Under the pieces are notes generated by a model that was not told where the DNA came from, did no database searches, and worked only from the letters and a program-made list of their open reading frames with translations. A program made the translations under genes and the position numbers. Positions 12,192 to 23,628 of a stretch of 55,623 bases of DNA are shown in pieces. This DNA comes from Mnemiopsis leidyi. Taxonomy: Eukaryota > Ctenophora > Tentaculata > Lobata > Bolinopsidae. Each line of letters starts with the position of its first letter. Position 1 is the first letter of the stretch. The stretch spans positions 3,701 to 59,323 of the forward strand of contig JH154722.1 of NCBI GenBank assembly GCA_000226015.1, written 5' to 3'.

Positions 12192-15100
12192 ATGGTTTTC
12201 GAAGAAATAAGCTTGGGGCTTGGCTCCGATGACGGTCGAATGGGCAAATCAGGGGTGGTTTCTTTGAGTAAAGATGAGGAACCGGTTATTCTGGATAAAT
12301 CTGAGACAATTCAACGATTTGTGAGGTCAATAAGGCTATATTTTCCTGGTGATATCAAAAAATAAAATGGCTTAATCTTTATCCTTGCAAAAAGTATATA
12401 ATCATAAACTTGAAGTTTAAATCCACCATTTCAATTTAATCAATTTGATATTGACGATATAAGGTAAAGCGTGGTAATTCCAAATTGATATTTGCAATTG
12501 CCGTGCAACTTGTACTACAAGCTATAAATATAATATGTTTTCTAAAAACTAGGATTATGCATTATTTTTAAAGATTTATGAATAGGTTGTGTTCGCGGTC
12601 TACTGGTCAATTAAAATAGTACAACCCAGATTATTTCAGGTCGAACACATTTTCAAGATCCCTGAGGTACGCCAAAGCGAGAGTAACTCGTCTCTCCAAG
12701 CGCATGGCACGGTCAGCGGACGACCTCTCTAAGCTCTCATACGATCCTAGAAATGTTTCCGACCAAACCCAGATTCAAGGTTTAGTTCGATATTGTGTAC
12801 GTTTTTAAAAGCGTCTTAGACGGATTCGTTTCGTTTGTTCATGTTCAGTTTTCTTAAAATCATTCTTAAGTACTTAAGCCCATGCCCCATCGAATAGTTT
12901 AAGCACATTGTGATTCAAGACGCAGAGAGGTAGGTCCAGGCTGTAGTGAGAATATGCGGAGTAGCATGCATCATTCAGCAGGATATCCAAATTGATACAA
13001 ATTGCTAATCATGACGATTAAGAAAAAGAAGAGACATTCGCACAGCCCCCATTTCCTATATGATTGGTCTAACTAGTTTTGTGTGGTCTTTGTCAAAATT
13101 CTTACCTGTTTAGGTTGATATTAAACACGGCAAACAGCGGTTATTTACCATCTTATTTGAACGGACAATTGGAAATCGAACCATTTTGTAATAGTTATTA
13201 TAGTCATAAAAGTCATAACCGTTTTTGTAATGGTCATAATTATGCCATACCCATAGCCCAAAGCGTACTTGCAGAAATTATTGTCATCTGTTGCGAGAGC
13301 GTGAGATGACATGTTGATTTGTCCTGCTGAGATGACTGTACAAATTCTTGACTGGTGCTGCAGTTATTCCAGCAAAACTGGGCTCAAAGAGGGAGGTAAA
13401 TTTATCTTATGGAGATAGTTTGACCGGCTCATATAACCGTTGTTCCAAAACTTGAAGTTGATGTTATTTGAGCATCCGTTGGTTGAATCAGAGCGTATCT
13501 TAACCGTCATAGAATTTCTAGAATTTTATAGAATTGTAGACGGGGGTCGAAGCTGATAGCGATAGCCACGGGGCTGAGAGTGCAATACATAAATTTCTTG
13601 ACGGAACTGAAATGCGTGAGTGAGTGAAGTCCCAACAGTATGTAATGAACCAACAACTTTAACCCCGAATCTTCAGATTTGACTCAACGGATGCGAGAAG
13701 TGTCGTTTTCTCACCAGCCAAAGAAAGAAGAGTTCGACTACAACGCAGCTGTGAGTTGTTTTGTTTTTCTTTCTGAGATAATCATGTGATTGTGATCATA
13801 ACCTGCTGACACACTTATTTTCAAACTGTTTTAGATCTGTCTGCGGTAATTATCAATCTGAACAGTTTGGCCATTCCAGTGAATGATATTTAAGAAAGAG
13901 ACGCATGATATTTGGAATTCAACAAAAACTTGTAACTTTATTCGCGTTTTTATCTAATTATTTTGTCAATCATGTTTTTCCCCACTTGTATGAAAGGCTC
14001 ACACCTTTCACAACTACAGTTTACATTCTGTAGTCTGTATCCTAGCCACACATGATCGACTAAAAGTAAGTTTTCGAGCCCAACTCGTATCGAGTAACAG
14101 TAAATGTGTTGATCTGAACATTCCGATAAACTAGGATCACTTAGATAGCTGTGTCTAGCTTATATTTTTTTCATAAATAGATTTTCTCCCGCTCTCATAC
14201 AAGTCTTATTTAGTCATTGATCCGTTCTAGTTTTTTATTCTATTTTTATTAAATTTTTAACTCAGAGTTTTATCATTCAACCACCACCCCTAAACCTCTC
14301 ATTCTAACTTGGCAACTTTCCTTAGCTGGAGATTGATTTTAGCAGATTGACAAAGCAGGAGGAGCAGGAGAAGCAGCTTGCTGCACACAACTGCGGGAAA
14401 TCGTCTAGATCGAAAAGGACTGAGCAGGAGAACGGTCGTATCAACTTTGCAGAGGTACGTTCTCATCATGTGTAAATTTGAAATTAGTTTCTAGAGCCCA
14501 TTGACGCTCCGGGGTTTCCTGAATTGAAAAGTTCTCGTTGTTTCTTTGAGCGCTTGCTTCCAAAAATCTACCGTTTTTAACACATGATTAATTTTAATTC
14601 TTCTTAGTTAGTCTTAAACTATAAGCTGAAGCTCATCACAATGAAAATCGATTCTTGAAATCCCTTTTAAAGAAATCACATATGTAATAGCCTGATTTAA
14701 ATTTTAGAGGATCCATGTTCAGGTTTTAAAGCGGTTCTTAAACGATTCTCAACCGGTTCTTTAGCGGTTCTTAAATGGTTTTTGAGTTTTTGGTTGTTGG
14801 AGGTTTGACTTATTTTCCGTCCCCTCCAAAATTTTAATTGCCCCCCCCCCCACCACAGAGATACTGCTCTATATAATATTGTCTATGTAAACTTCTGCTT
14901 CTCGAAGTGGTGTCTAGGAAATTTGTTAAATTGTTAAAACTTTATCGGCTTATTTTTGAACAAAGTCAAACAATTAAGTAAAGCTAATTTAATAGCCTTA
15001 ATCAAGATGTTAGGTTCTATTTCTACTTGTACTCTAAAACATAACGAAGCTAAATCATACAATGAATGTTCAAAAATTTACATAGATAATAATAAAAAAA

Positions 15101-17220
15101 AGTCAATATCAGTTCCTTTCTGTGTTGCATTTATACCTTCGACTCAACAAAAATCAGTTCTACAAAAATCAATCCTTTAATAACTAGTCAAATAGGTACA
15201 TTATATACATTATACATTCTGGGTAAGTCTGTGATCAATGTTTATTACCATAGCTATCAAATCTGTTACTTCCACTCCATCTTTTTTCGGTTTCAGCAAG
15301 GTTCAGTAAGGCCATCATTTTGCTATTCAGTGAAGCTGCTTCGCCTACTCTTTGTTCCGCACGTGTTCCCATGTCCCTTCTGTACCCGAGTTTTTGAGCG
15401 TATTCGACAAAATCCTTAGTGGTCTTTTTGGACTCCATGTTTTTCTGTCAAGTCTTAGCTTTTTTTGCAAAGTAAAGTTATAATGATATTTTTGTCATGA
15501 AATTGTAAAAGTGTGGATCAAACTTCTAAAGTTCAATAGGTGGTATGAAAACGAAACGAAAAGGTTATCTCAATTTCAAAATCAAATTTTAATTCGTAGA
15601 GTGCACTATATGTTCTAATTTTTCAATTGTTAAAAATGTTAAAATACGACAAAAAGTTCAAGTGCTGGACTAAATTTATCATTACTGAGATAATTTACTC
15701 TCTGAATATGGAGCAATTGCCGATTCTGTAAAACAAAAAATTAAAGCCTGCAGCGATTGAACGTAACTTCTAAGAAACAATGATTTGGTATAGATACGGT
15801 AACATAGCTACGCGACGTTCTGAGATCTAGAACCCGATAAATGATTAGGTTAATATCTCTTGCTTTTATATCATGGCCTGGACTGGCAATATCATCTTTC
15901 TGCGTTCAATGACGAGTTTTGTTTACTGATCAGTTTTCTTTAAAGTCTGTTTAACTTGAGTTTAAAAAAATGTATTTTTTCTGCAATGAGATTGGTCCAG
16001 TGCTACGTCTTGTAATGTTTTGAAAATGAACGGCCGTGAGTTGAAATTACAAAAACAATTCGAACCGGTGACGAACTATTCACTCGTCCAAGTTCTGATT
16101 TTTAACAGTCACAGTGGCGACTGGTATTATTTTCTATTTACAATTGCAGGTGGACACCTTACCCAAACTTCAAGTATGGTCCTACTTACAATATGCCCCT
16201 TACCCTAACCAAAACTTCCAAATATGGCCATGATACAAACAAACGTGACAAACGAACAGATTTCAGAGATCATCCGATTGCGCTTTTTCCACCACGCTGC
16301 AGACCATGTAGAATTCAATAACATAAAGCTTTTTAGGAGCAATTCAGAAATAGAGTTAGATGAAAAAGGGATAGGGATGACAGTCATACATCGGCCCAAA
16401 CCAACTTTTGGGGAACCACTATACCAATCGCACATTGAGATTGTAGGACTGATCCGCTAACGCTGATTTCTAAAGTTAGTGATTCCGTCCGCTTATTGAT
16501 TCCGTCCGAAAAGCGGACTGAATCACTGAAATTTATAAATCACTATCAGCGTTAGGGATAGAGTCCTCTTTTCAGATATTGCATTGAAATTATAGACTCT
16601 CCTGTAAAACTAGCAACTTAGTTCTGACAGACTCTTCTCTATCTTCCCAGATCTCCTTTCTGAAGTGGAGCTCAACTAAATCAGAAAAGACCAAAGGCCA
16701 AGAAAAGCCGAAAAGTAGAAAGAAGGCTCCGGAAGAGCAGAAAGCAGCAAAATTCACGTCAAGACAAGCAAGATCTATGCTGAGAAAGAAGCGAGAATTC
16801 GAGAGACAGCTTTCCGGCTCCATCGCTCTCACTCCTCTCAAATGTAAGTTTTTGACTTTCAACTGCATGTCGATCTATTTTACCAATTTTTCTAAGCTTT
16901 TTTTCCCTGCTTCTACTGGGGTTTGATTTTTTTGATTTTTAAACAAAACAAAACAAAAGACATGGTTTTGGAACTTGAATGTGTTCAACATTTATAAATG
17001 TTGATAAATGTTGAACACTGATTTTATTGCTGTTGGGATTACATTCTTTATCGATTGAATGATTGTTGATTTTCCGATTTTAATTTTCAAATCTCAAGAC
17101 TACAAGTGATTCCCCTTTTCCTTTGTCAAATCCACAGCCAGTGCAATTCAGGACTTTGAAACTATCCATGATCTTACCACAACAGCCACTCTCCCATACC
17201 ATAACTTCGAGTATAAATGA
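12192..17220 (+). CDS. Unknown basic, charged 250-aa protein
   Basis: Six exons: 12192-12325, 12640-12779, 13677-13750, 14326-14454, 16651-16843 and 17138-17220 (TGA). Total coding length is 753 nt, and every junction keeps phase. The start is the ATG opening MVFEEISLGLGSDDG; I see no signal peptide or membrane segment. The protein is highly charged. An N-terminal acidic/Ser segment is followed by an arginine-rich stretch (KARVTRLSKRMARSADD), a glutamine/glutamate-rich helix (LTKQEEQEKQLAA) and a lysine-rich section (EKPKSRKKAPEEQKAAK, LRKKREFER) that looks like nuclear-localisation or RNA/DNA-binding sequence. The C-terminus is hydrophilic (YHNFEYK). I do not recognise a domain, so an intracellular, possibly nuclear or cytoskeletal, adaptor is only a guess from composition. 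The long intron 4 holds a (C)12 run near 14842 and a hairpin repeat at 16452-16559. The exon 1 donor (GTCAAT) is weaker than the others. Confidence 0.65.
16452..16559. repeat. Hairpin-forming MITE-like element in intron 4
   Basis: Inverted termini (left CTAACGCTGAT, right ATCAGCGTTAG) enclose inner inverted blocks (GTGATTCCGTCCGC against GCGGACTGAATCAC) and an extra direct copy of ATTCCGTCCG. The segment could fold into a long stem of about 108 bp. There is no coding capacity and no clear target duplication. It lies about 90 bp before exon 5 of the gene at 12192-17220. It is probably a small non-autonomous DNA transposon or a decayed foldback. Confidence 0.55.
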
Positions 17221-17886
17221 AAACGTTGAAATCAGCATTGAGAAATATTAACTATAAATCTTCATTTTCAAAAATCCACGTCTTTAATACCTTATAGAAA
17301 CATGTACCTTGTTAAGTCCTGAAACCTACAACATGCTTACCTATGACTGCAAACTGTAAGCTAACATTTATTAGTCTATTAAGGACAATACCATTTGATG
17401 GAACACAAGTAAATCCTTGGTTCGTCATTTTTGCTTTTTTTATTTTGTTTTTTATTCTTTTCTTTTTTTTGTTTTTTTCTTGTTCTATTCTTTTTTGTTC
17501 TTTTTTCATTTTATTCGACCTGCTAGTTTTGTAAGGTTGCATGTCGTAGTGGCTTACGAGGGTTATTACGCGATCAATGCTTTAGGTCATTGGGTTTTCC
17601 TTAATGAGCTCAACCTTTGAAAAGCCTTAAAACAAGAAGAAGACCACGTTGTCGTTATGAGGCAGGATGGGAGGCGTCCAAGCTGTAGGTGACGAAGGTT
17701 TTGAAATATCACATTACAATCTGAATCGCCGAATTTGTGTAACTACTATAACGCCTAGCCACCCATTGCCGTATTGTTCAGTACATGGCACCTGCATAGC
17801 CCACCTCGAGGTTGATGTAACTTGTAAGTCTGATTATTTGGACTGTAAACGGTTAGTCTACATTGTTTATCTGGTGAGAGTAATCT

Positions 17887-18220
17887 CGCTTCTCAGCTAT
17901 ATGAAACAGGGACCTTGCTACTCAGCTATTTAAACCAGGAACCTTGCTACTCAGCTATTTAAACCAGAAACCTTGTCGCGGTGATACCCGACTCTCGCAG
18001 CTCAAAGCTATCGTTTCATTAGAACGGTAGACGAATATAATCTCGTCAACAGGAACCTTGCTATATTGAGCTATGTAAACCAGGAATCTCGCTAGTCAGC
18101 TATGTAAACCAGGAATCTCGCTACTCTGCTTATATACCATGAATCTCGCTAGGCTGCTATATATACCATGAATCTCGCTAGGCTGCTATATATACCAGGA
18201 ATCTCGCTATACTCAGCTAT
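17887..18220. repeat. Degenerate ~27-30-bp minisatellite with an inserted segment
   Basis: About eight diverged units of the type CAGCTAT-TAAACCAGGAA-CTCGCTACT. The array is interrupted at 17981-18050 by an unrelated 70-bp segment, which recurs inside another tandem array at 49152-49209. Units before the insertion read ACCTTGCTACT while later ones read ATCTCGCTA. The two sub-arrays therefore diverged separately or expanded at different times. Confidence 0.7.
17981..18050. repeat. Short interspersed segment, copy 1 of 2
   Basis: The segment starts GTGATACCCGACTCTCGCAG and ends AATATAATCTCGTCAAC. It contains a small hairpin (CTATCGTT against AACGGTAG) that is missing from the copy at 49152-49209. 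The two copies otherwise match closely. The opening resembles the 3' half of a tRNA T-arm, as does the tRNA-like sequence at 19600-19684. Confidence 0.65.
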
Positions 18221-18984
18221 AAAAACACACTGTCTAGACAGGGGTAGTAACCACCCCTTTACCCCTCTACTCTCAGTGAGACTTATGAATTATAATAGAC
18301 CCAAGTCTCTAACCTTACACTATACTGATGACAGTGGGGATGTTCAATGCGCCTACTTGTAAAGCATGCAACTCCGTTTTTGTACCGCCCTATCGTATTA
18401 CCAACCGTAAACCCAGTTTGTAAAGAATGGAGTATGTGTGTGTGTGTGCGTGTGTGCGTGGGGCGATAATGGTGAGATGGCTGAATATTAGCACTCTATT
18501 TGTACTTGTTAATGCATTACAGGGTGTAAACTAGGTTTTCCGTACTTGAGCTACATAAGGGTGTACATCTTCAACGTCTAGCGCTCTCGGCAAACTTTGT
18601 TAATTCAAGTGTTGATTCTTGTATTGCACGAGTTTTTCTCCTTCAATCGATGTCATGAACTCGCTGGTTTCTCAGAGATATAATACGCTACTCTTGCCAT
18701 GAAAATTAGCACTTGATTCAGGGCCAGTCGCTGTTGAAAGTTGGTCACATAGATAAATACGTTAGAATCTTTCAGGTTTCAAATGTTCAAGTACGTTAGA
18801 GTAAAGGCATATTATTATTACTTTGCACATGTTTTTCGAAATTTTACCACTCAATTGGTTTGTAAACTCATTTGTCATACGCTCACAATAACAGTGTTCT
18901 TTAACACACTACTTATTTTCTGCACTCTTGTTATTCTGCTAGAATTACTTATAAGGCAGGTGGACATGTCCGCGAAGAGTTGGC

Positions 18985-19166
18985 GGTCGAATTTACCTCT
19001 ATATTACTCAGGTCGAATTTACCTCTATATTACTCAGGTCGAATTTACCTATATATTACTCAGGTCGAATTTACCTCTATATTACTCAGGTCGAATTTAC
19101 CTCTATATTACTCAGGTCGAATTTACCTATATATTACTCAGGTCGAATTTACCTATATATTACTCA
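18985..19166. repeat. 26-bp tandem array, seven copies
   Basis: Seven uninterrupted 26-bp units (GGTCGAATTTACCTCTATAT plus TACTCA) that differ only by CTCTATAT versus CTATATAT. Each unit boundary reads TACTCAG|GT, so every unit contains both an acceptor-like and a donor-like splice dinucleotide. No gene is detected around it. Confidence 0.95.
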
Positions 19167-19599
19167 GGTGCACGCCGCCTGATGTAGCGTTCTCGACCTG
19201 ACATATCACATTCAGCAGATGTGTACCTTATATACAGTTGTATCTTACCTCAGACAAATTCCGCTAATTTGCATCATTTCACCAAGTACTCAAATATTTC
19301 GCCTTCTACGCTGGTCGTTTGGCGGAATCAATGCACAAGTACTCAAGAAGCTAGAGAATAGCATTAGATCAGGGAAATTTGACACGCATTTTCTGATTCC
19401 AGAAAGTTTTCCCGGTGCCTCATAGCCGATGAGTAGATTACCTTTGGTATCGGTATCTCAGTTGTTAGATACATTCAGTGAGTCAATGTAATTAGAAGTT
19501 CAATATTTGTCTTTAACTTTCTTTGAATGAGCATGTGCTTTATTATTTTTATTTTCGTAAAATCGCTATCCTTATACTGGCAAAAAACTTTTCCTTATA

Positions 19600-19684
19600 G
19601 GGCCGGTAGCTCAATTGGTAGAGCACTCATCTAGACAATGCAGAGGTTGTCGGATCATACCCGACTCGGCACGGTGCCGGCCCA
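19600..19684 (+). pseudogene. tRNA-like sequence, probable SINE head
   Basis: A perfect 7-bp acceptor stem (GGGCCGG with CCGGCCC), a D-arm (GCTC-AATTGGTA-GAGC) fitting the A box, and a T-arm (GTCGG-ATCATAC-CCGAC) roughly fitting the B box. The anticodon stem pairs only with a bulged C (CTCAT with ATGcAG). Eleven extra bases containing a GGCAC/GTGCC hairpin separate the T-arm from the acceptor stem. A functional tRNA is therefore unlikely. A tail running to AATAAATATAAT at about 19745 suggests a tRNA-derived SINE. Confidence 0.5.
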
Positions 19685-20249
19685 TGAATTTTCTGAATTG
19701 ACTATCAGTGGAAATCGTGTCCGTTCAAGATCGAATAAATATAATCCATGTTTGAAAACTTAAACCTGCTTAAAATTCTAACGATTCCGGCAAATTTCAT
19801 CACCCTATAGCCACTCATCAGTTTAAGTTTTCAGTCGCATCTTTCGTGAGTTCGTACTCGGTCGAAAGTTCGAAAATACCCGAATAGTTAACATATTTGT
19901 TAATTTTCAACATAAAACGCTAATTGGAGAGCTTGACCAATGACATGCAGAGTCCGTGGTCACGTGTCCGCGGTCTAAGTTACACAAATACATATCATGA
20001 TAAATATAGCGTGTAAAAGTAGCCGTGTAGCTATCAGCACCGGCCACTTTAGCCAGATATAACCAACAACTATCATACGTTAGTTTGATAGGAAGCCAAT
20101 ATATTTCTCTCTTGGTCGCTAGTCCAGTAATTTGTGTACAATCTTGTGAATGTTATACTATAGGTACACTACTGCCGAGTATTTGTGCTAGTTCTTGACA
20201 GGGTTCTTTATTCTTGTTCTCACCTTACTTCAACAGTGCTTCAGGAAGT

Positions 20250-20292
20250 GTCCGGCAGTGTGCTCTTGTCCGGCAGTGTGCTCTTGTCCGGC
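20250..20292. repeat. 18-bp tandem repeat, about 2.4 copies
   Basis: Two exact 18-bp units (GTCCGGCAGTGTGCTCTT) and a third partial unit. Confidence 0.85.
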
Positions 20293-20445
20293 TTGTAGAT
20301 ACTTAGTCGGACAGTTTGATATTTATCTGGGCCAGGAACGCACATGTTTCAGTTTTGTTATTGCGTTTATCGATTTGTGTGATGTTGTCACTATGGGGTT
20401 GATGGCTTGTCATTTCTCTCCGATTTGTCATTTTGTATCTGATTA

Positions 20446-20522
20446 AGCGTCATTTTGTCACTGATTACACGTCATTTTGTCACTGATAAGTTGTCATTTT
20501 TTCACTGATAACTTGTCAGTTT
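20446..20522. repeat. Short TGTCATTTTGTCACTGAT-type tandem array
   Basis: About four imperfect units of 18-24 bp built on GTCATTTTGTCACTGAT. A related GTCATTT occurs just upstream, near 20410. Confidence 0.65.
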
Positions 20523-21067
20523 CTTTTTGTCAAAGATAGGTAAAGCCAGGTTTTAGCATTCTGACAGCTTGACACAACGATATTTGAGCCCTTGGTTTTT
20601 CTCACTGCTCACGTTTCTTCCTCACGTTTCTGGTGGTTTGTTCAACATTTGTGTCCCAGTCTGATGTTGACTGTTCACATTATTTTGCTTATTTGGCTAA
20701 CATAGTAATAATGCATAGTGCATACATTATATAGCATAATCTGCATTCTTGTTGCAGTGAGATTTTTGTGCTGCAAACTTATTGAAGTTCTTCTAAGTAA
20801 ATTAGATCGAAATGAGTGAATTAAGGACTCATAATTGGTAGAGACGATTTCTGGTCGAGAAATTCGCGCCTTAAAAAATCCATTACGAGGCCGCAGTGCT
20901 CAGTTCTGGCAACCTCACACAATCAAAATTTATCATTTTATTGGCAATTAATCAAAACTTCGTCATGCGGACACCTGGATTATGATTACTTTTATTACCG
21001 ATAACTATTTCTTCTATCTGCTATAACTATCTCCTATAACTAATATCGTTAGAGACCACATGAGTTC

Positions 21068-23628
21068 ATGTTCAGAGCGATCGACTACGAATATGTTTTC
21101 GATTGTCAAACAGTCCAAGGTAAGAACTGAAAAGTTCTAGTAAGTTCTAACTCTCTGTCTTTGCTTTGCAGTTGCGTCAACCATATTCAATTTACACTCT
21201 CTATAGTTAAGATATGGCATGACATCCTCCAAAATTTAGTTTAAGTCATAGTGAATATTTCAAGTTTCTTAAATACTTGATGTCTGTTTGGTAAGGTTAA
21301 TGTGGTATGTAGTTTCAAACTTCCTAAGGAAAATCCCATGGGCTCACGTTAGGGTGTCAGGTAGAACTTTAAAGGAAAGAGGCAAATCGTACCCTCGACG
21401 AGATTACAGCAATTACTTTTTCAATTACTTACTTTTCTTATTCAAGTTAGTTCAAACTTCAAATACTAGTATAGCTAATACTACTGTGGATAGTAGCTTT
21501 CTAGTTACTACTACTGAAAGCGGCCATGGATTTGCGTTTTCACTGACATCTATCTGGTCACTTGTAGACAGCCCAGAGGAACACTAAAGATTGTTCAATC
21601 TATTTACACTGTTTAACTGTTTAAGTAAAACTGTACAATAGGAATTACCCGGACCTAAAACATTGCTTGTTCTGAGATCCAATTATGCACGATAAGACAC
21701 AACTTTTACCCATTTCTTACCCAACGTCACATGTTGTAGTACATCTAACCTTTCAAATGTAATTTTTCTCGTCTTCTGAAGCACTTTTAGACCACCAACC
21801 CAAAGAACTTCCCTTTTTACCGGCAATGTCCCCAGCTGAGCAGTACGTGAGACGAACCAGGAGAACGCTCATGTTAGACGGTCAGATAGATAAGTGCGAG
21901 TGTACGATAACTGACAACGACGACGGAGAGATACAGTTCTCCTGCGTCCTAAGTCAGGAGGGTATCGTGTGTAGGAACTACAGGTAGTTTGTACAGGAAT
22001 TACATTATTATGGTTACAGTGATTATAGTTTGTTTATTACATAAAGATAATTACATAATGATAGTTGTTTACAGTTATTACATAATTAGTTTGCTAATTT
22101 ACTTCTCACTACTAACCTTTTTTACTCATCAAAAAGTGCTGAAAACTTTGATTTATTGTCCTGTTAGCATCAATTTTCATGATAAAATTTTGATTATAAT
22201 ATTTGGCAATTTGACGGTTTGTCGATGGACACATACCGCACAGGTAACGCACACTTAAGGGACACATAACGCACGGGTACGGCACGGGTAACGCACGGGT
22301 AACGCACGCAGGGACACTTAACGCACGGGTACGGCACGGACACATAACGCACGGGTAAGGAACACCTACGGACACATAACGCACGGGTAAGGCACGGGTA
22401 AAGCACGGATAAGGAACACTTGGAATATTTCATTCCAGAAATCATTTTACATTATATACAACCCTGTTTATGTCCAAGACGATTATGACGTCTTANNNNN
22501 NNNNNNNNNNNNNNNNNNNNNNNNNNNNNNNNNNNNNNNNNNNNNNNNNNNNNNNNNNNNGTATATATTGTAAATGATTCTGGAATGAATATTCCAAGTG
22601 TTCCTTATCCGTGCTTTACCCGTGCCTTACCCGTGCGTTATGTGTCCGTAGGTGTCCTTACCCGTGCGTTATGTGTCCGTGCCGTACCCGTGCGTTAAGT
22701 GTCCCTGCGTGCGTTACCCGTGCGTTACCCGTGCCGTACCCGTGCGTTATGTGTCCCTTAAGTGTGCGTTACCTGTGCGGTATGTGTCCATCGACAAACC
22801 GTCAAATTGCCTAATATTTTTCTTTATTACAACCTAACTGTATTAAACTCAATTAACAATAGGTTATTGCAGGTCGATGCTGGATATAGTGAGTATCGGA
22901 TCTATCCAGCACCTGACCGATGACGATCCTATCGGGATATACTACACAATAGAGGGTTTCAAGGACGGCCAAATAGCGAGGATAAGAAAAGGAAACACCT
23001 TCAGTAGGTGTGTATGTTCTGGCAATCTTCACCATATCCTGTATGACGCTTGTTGCAGCTGTTGGATGAAAGCAATGTCATGTTTTGTTGATAAGTTTGA
23101 TCTACATTGGTTATTGCTCCATTGTCTTCAAGTTCAAATCATACTGATTATTCAAGTGATATGAAGGTGTTATTGAATCCTCATAATTTCAGAGTGAAGT
23201 ATCAGCTCAACCTGGTGACGCCAGAAGACCGTAAGATGGTCCTATCTCTTCCCAACAACTCACAATCTCCGAACTCTCCTCTTCCCGTCCTCAAGCAATC
23301 CCTGGTCGTCCACAGAGAGTGGGGGAACATATTAAAAATCAGAACAAAAACCAGCAACTTCCCCATCGCCACAATACAGAAAGAAATGAACTCAATGAGA
23401 TATTGGTTACATCTTGAGCCAAACGTAGACTGCTGTTTTGTTTCAGCTGTAGCAGCTTATGTTTTGAGGAAGAAGATATTCGGAGATAAACTTCCCAAAG
23501 TTTTAAAGACACAGAACGGTTTTACTGGCCGTGCGAGACGACTCAGTATCTCATTTAGGAGGCGGAAGAAACCGCGACCATTGCGGGAAAATCTAGGAAA
23601 CACTGCTGCTACATCTTCAACGCTGTGA
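21068..23628 (+). CDS. LURP-one-related / Tubby-C-like (scramblase-fold) protein
   Basis: Four exons, 21068-21119, 21791-21983, 22873-23007 and 23193-23628, give 816 nt and 271 aa with all phases consistent. The start MFRAIDYEYVF is the only ATG whose exon ends in the phase needed by exon 2. From about residue 50 the protein alternates short beta strands (KCECTITDNDDGEIQFSC, GIYYTIEGFKDG), and strands WGNILKIRT and PIATIQKE lead to a final helix (EPNVDCCFVSAVAAYVLRKK). The PNVD-then-hydrophobic-helix ending is typical of the LURP-one-related/Tubby C-terminal-like fold, which also includes phospholipid scramblases. These proteins sit at membranes or bind lipids, but the biochemical role of many is unclear. 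A basic, serine-rich tail (RARRLSISFRRRKKPRP) of about 40 residues follows the fold. Intron 2 holds a foldback element and an assembly gap. Confidence 0.65.
22205..22811. mobile_element. Foldback transposon, GGCAA family, with 8-bp target duplication
   Basis: Two arms of about 255 bp (22205-22460 and 22561-22811) are inverted repeats of each other. The ends are GGCAATTTGACGG and CCGTCAAATTGCC. Both sides are flanked by a perfect 8-bp direct repeat, TAATATTT (22197-22204 and 22812-22819). Each arm is filled with short tandem blocks of the type ACGCACGGGTA/ACACATA. There is no transposase, so it is non-autonomous. The centre is a run of N, so true length and any internal cargo are unknown. It lies inside intron 2 of the gene at 21068-23628. 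Termini and target-site length match the element at 48582-49784. Confidence 0.8.
22496..22560. other. Assembly gap (65 N)
   Basis: A run of N at the centre of a long inverted repeat. This is what an assembler produces at a hairpin it could not cross, so the gap size may be arbitrary. Confidence 0.99.

Larger units (their letters stand above)
17221..21067. other. Repeat-rich intergenic region
   Basis: No gene found. The region has a T-rich tract at about 17427-17510, two minisatellite arrays (17887-18220 and 18985-19166), a short GT run near 18438, a tRNA-like SINE head at 19600-19684, an E-box at about 19962, and two small tandem arrays near 20250 and 20446. Open frames of 134 and 73 codons through the 26-bp array are repeat artefacts. 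Confidence 0.55.

Noticed and set aside
16148..16460. Possible extra exon or small ORF (78 codons) in intron 4 of the basic-protein gene
   Set aside because: An acceptor-like site exists at 16149, but frames from it end early and skipping it joins exons 4 and 5 perfectly in phase.
17343..17620. Hydrophobic phenylalanine-rich ORFs
   Set aside because: They are products of a T-rich tract and have no gene context.
17981..18050. Hammerhead ribozyme in the short interspersed segment
   Set aside because: Neither strand contains the CUGANGA and GAAA core in the required order.
18783..19201. Two overlapping open frames (134 and 73 codons) with repeated SNLPLYYSG-like peptides
   Set aside because: They arise from the 26-bp array, where several frames stay open because the unit has few stops. 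No splice or start support.
19600..19684. Functional tRNA gene
   Set aside because: The anticodon stem needs a bulge and an 11-nt insertion precedes the 3' acceptor strand.
22112..22837. Cysteine/valine-rich repetitive frames on both sides of the gap
   Set aside because: They are mirror images of each other from the inverted arms, so they are not genes.
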